From: Affinundibacterium nitidum
Lineage (GTDB): Bacteria > Pseudomonadota > Gammaproteobacteria > Burkholderiales > Burkholderiaceae_D
NCBI RefSeq assembly: GCF_014284155.1
Contig: NZ_JACOFZ010000007.1
Span: 91,850-155,849 of the forward strand
Length of the DNA: 64,000 nucleotides
Direction of reading: 5' to 3'
In this document: positions 63,839 to 64,000 of the stretch, piece by piece
How positions within the stretch are numbered: the stretch's first letter is position 1
Layout of the letters: each line of letters starts with the position of its first letter
Notes under the pieces: model-generated
What the model was told of the DNA's origin: nothing
The model's database searches: none
Seen by the model: the letters and a program-made list of their open reading frames with translations, nothing else
Translations under genes and position numbers: made by a program

Positions 63839-63882
63839 GTCCTTATGCACCAAACAAAAAGGAAGATTCGGTGAATGAACTG

Positions 63883-63919
63883 AACCCCAAAAGTTGGACA
63901 CCAACTTTTGGGGTTTTTT
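63883..63919 (+). terminator. Hairpin and T-run inside the IS end, ahead of the transposase
   Basis: AACCCCAAAAGTTGG (63883-63897) pairs perfectly with CCAACTTTTGGGGTT (63901-63915), then TTTTTT. The arrangement blocks outside transcription reaching the transposase ATG at 63921, and would also end the folE-BLUF transcript. Confidence 0.85.
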
Positions 63920-63920
63920 A

Positions 63921-64000
63921 ATGACGAAACATGCAGAAGAATTTAAGTACCGTGTAGTGCAAGAATATTTAGAGGGCCCGATGGGATATGTCGCCTTGGG
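63921..64000 (+). CDS. IS3-family transposase OrfA, partial
   Basis: The 26 visible residues (MTKHAEEFKYRVVQEYLEG...) match the start of the helix-turn-helix protein of IS3/IS150-type elements. The frame is cut by the window edge. It is the DNA-binding subunit that acts with a downstream OrfB integrase in intact elements. Confidence 0.78.
   Translation, partial: MTKHAEEFKYRVVQEYLEGPMGYVAL

Larger units (their letters stand above)
63876..64000 (+). mobile_element. Left end of an IS3-family (IS150-like) insertion sequence, cut by the window edge
   Basis: The end TGAACTGAACCCCAAAAGTT continues as GGACACC, fitting an IS3-type terminal inverted repeat starting with TG. It is directly followed by a transposase start at 63921. 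The left boundary could be 63876 or 63881. The right end and the second transposase frame lie beyond the window. Confidence 0.75.

Overview
The window looks like chromosome of a betaproteobacterium in the Burkholderiales, most likely Oxalobacteraceae (Undibacterium-like). This is inferred from gene content and order, not from a search: hemA-prfA, a fused isobutyryl-CoA mutase (IcmF) beside a giant indolepyruvate oxidoreductase, and argB - pyrimidine 5'-nucleotidase - slmA. Base composition looks close to balanced, with AT-rich intergenic stretches. No rRNA, tRNA, CRISPR array, prophage or plasmid module was seen. The only mobile element is the first ~125 bases of an IS3-type insertion sequence at the right edge.

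Layout. 1-5.2 kb: the 3' part of a CHASE2 histidine kinase, hemA, prfA and an HD-domain hydrolase. 5.3-14.8 kb: small exported proteins, an arsI-sigZ pair with a Cys-rich ECF sigma factor, a 1031-residue DUF4214/NHL-repeat lipoprotein, alanine dehydrogenase and two secreted proteins. 15-18.6 kb: an Hsp20 gene behind a sigma-32-like promoter and a ROSE-type RNA thermometer, then a TelA/YiaA/coiled-coil membrane group. 18.7-22.5 kb: LysR regulator divergent from hmgA-fahA (homogentisate catabolism). 22.9-34 kb: a secreted zinc metalloprotease, many small envelope proteins, an SDR enzyme, a 7TM PAS histidine kinase, a MazG-like pyrophosphatase and an unrecognised three-gene membrane cassette. 34-42.3 kb: S9 peptidase, a periplasmic solute-binding-like protein, acetyltransferases, and two related exported proteins flanking a periplasm-directed methyltransferase-like protein. 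42.4-49.6 kb: icmF and the indolepyruvate oxidoreductase. 50-55.4 kb: acyltransferase, a tight LysR-LytS-LytR type operon and a diguanylate cyclase. 55.8-64 kb: ettA, a FliL-like protein, a YigZ-family gene, slmA, pyrimidine nucleotidase, a short SMI1/KNR4-like ORF, argB, a sigma/zinc-anti-sigma pair, folE, a BLUF blue-light receptor and the IS end.

Most of the window is core metabolism, translation and regulation. The parts that best repay follow-up are: the ROSE thermometer, which can be drawn base by base; the sigma / ZAS anti-sigma / folE / BLUF series, a candidate light- or oxidant-response locus; the arsI-sigZ pair with a candidate ECF promoter; the LysR plus LytTR two-component operon; the TelA group; and the unrecognised membrane cassette at 31.6-33.3 kb. 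Several genes clearly start downstream of their longest open frame, and three start at TTG codons. The coordinates reflect those choices.
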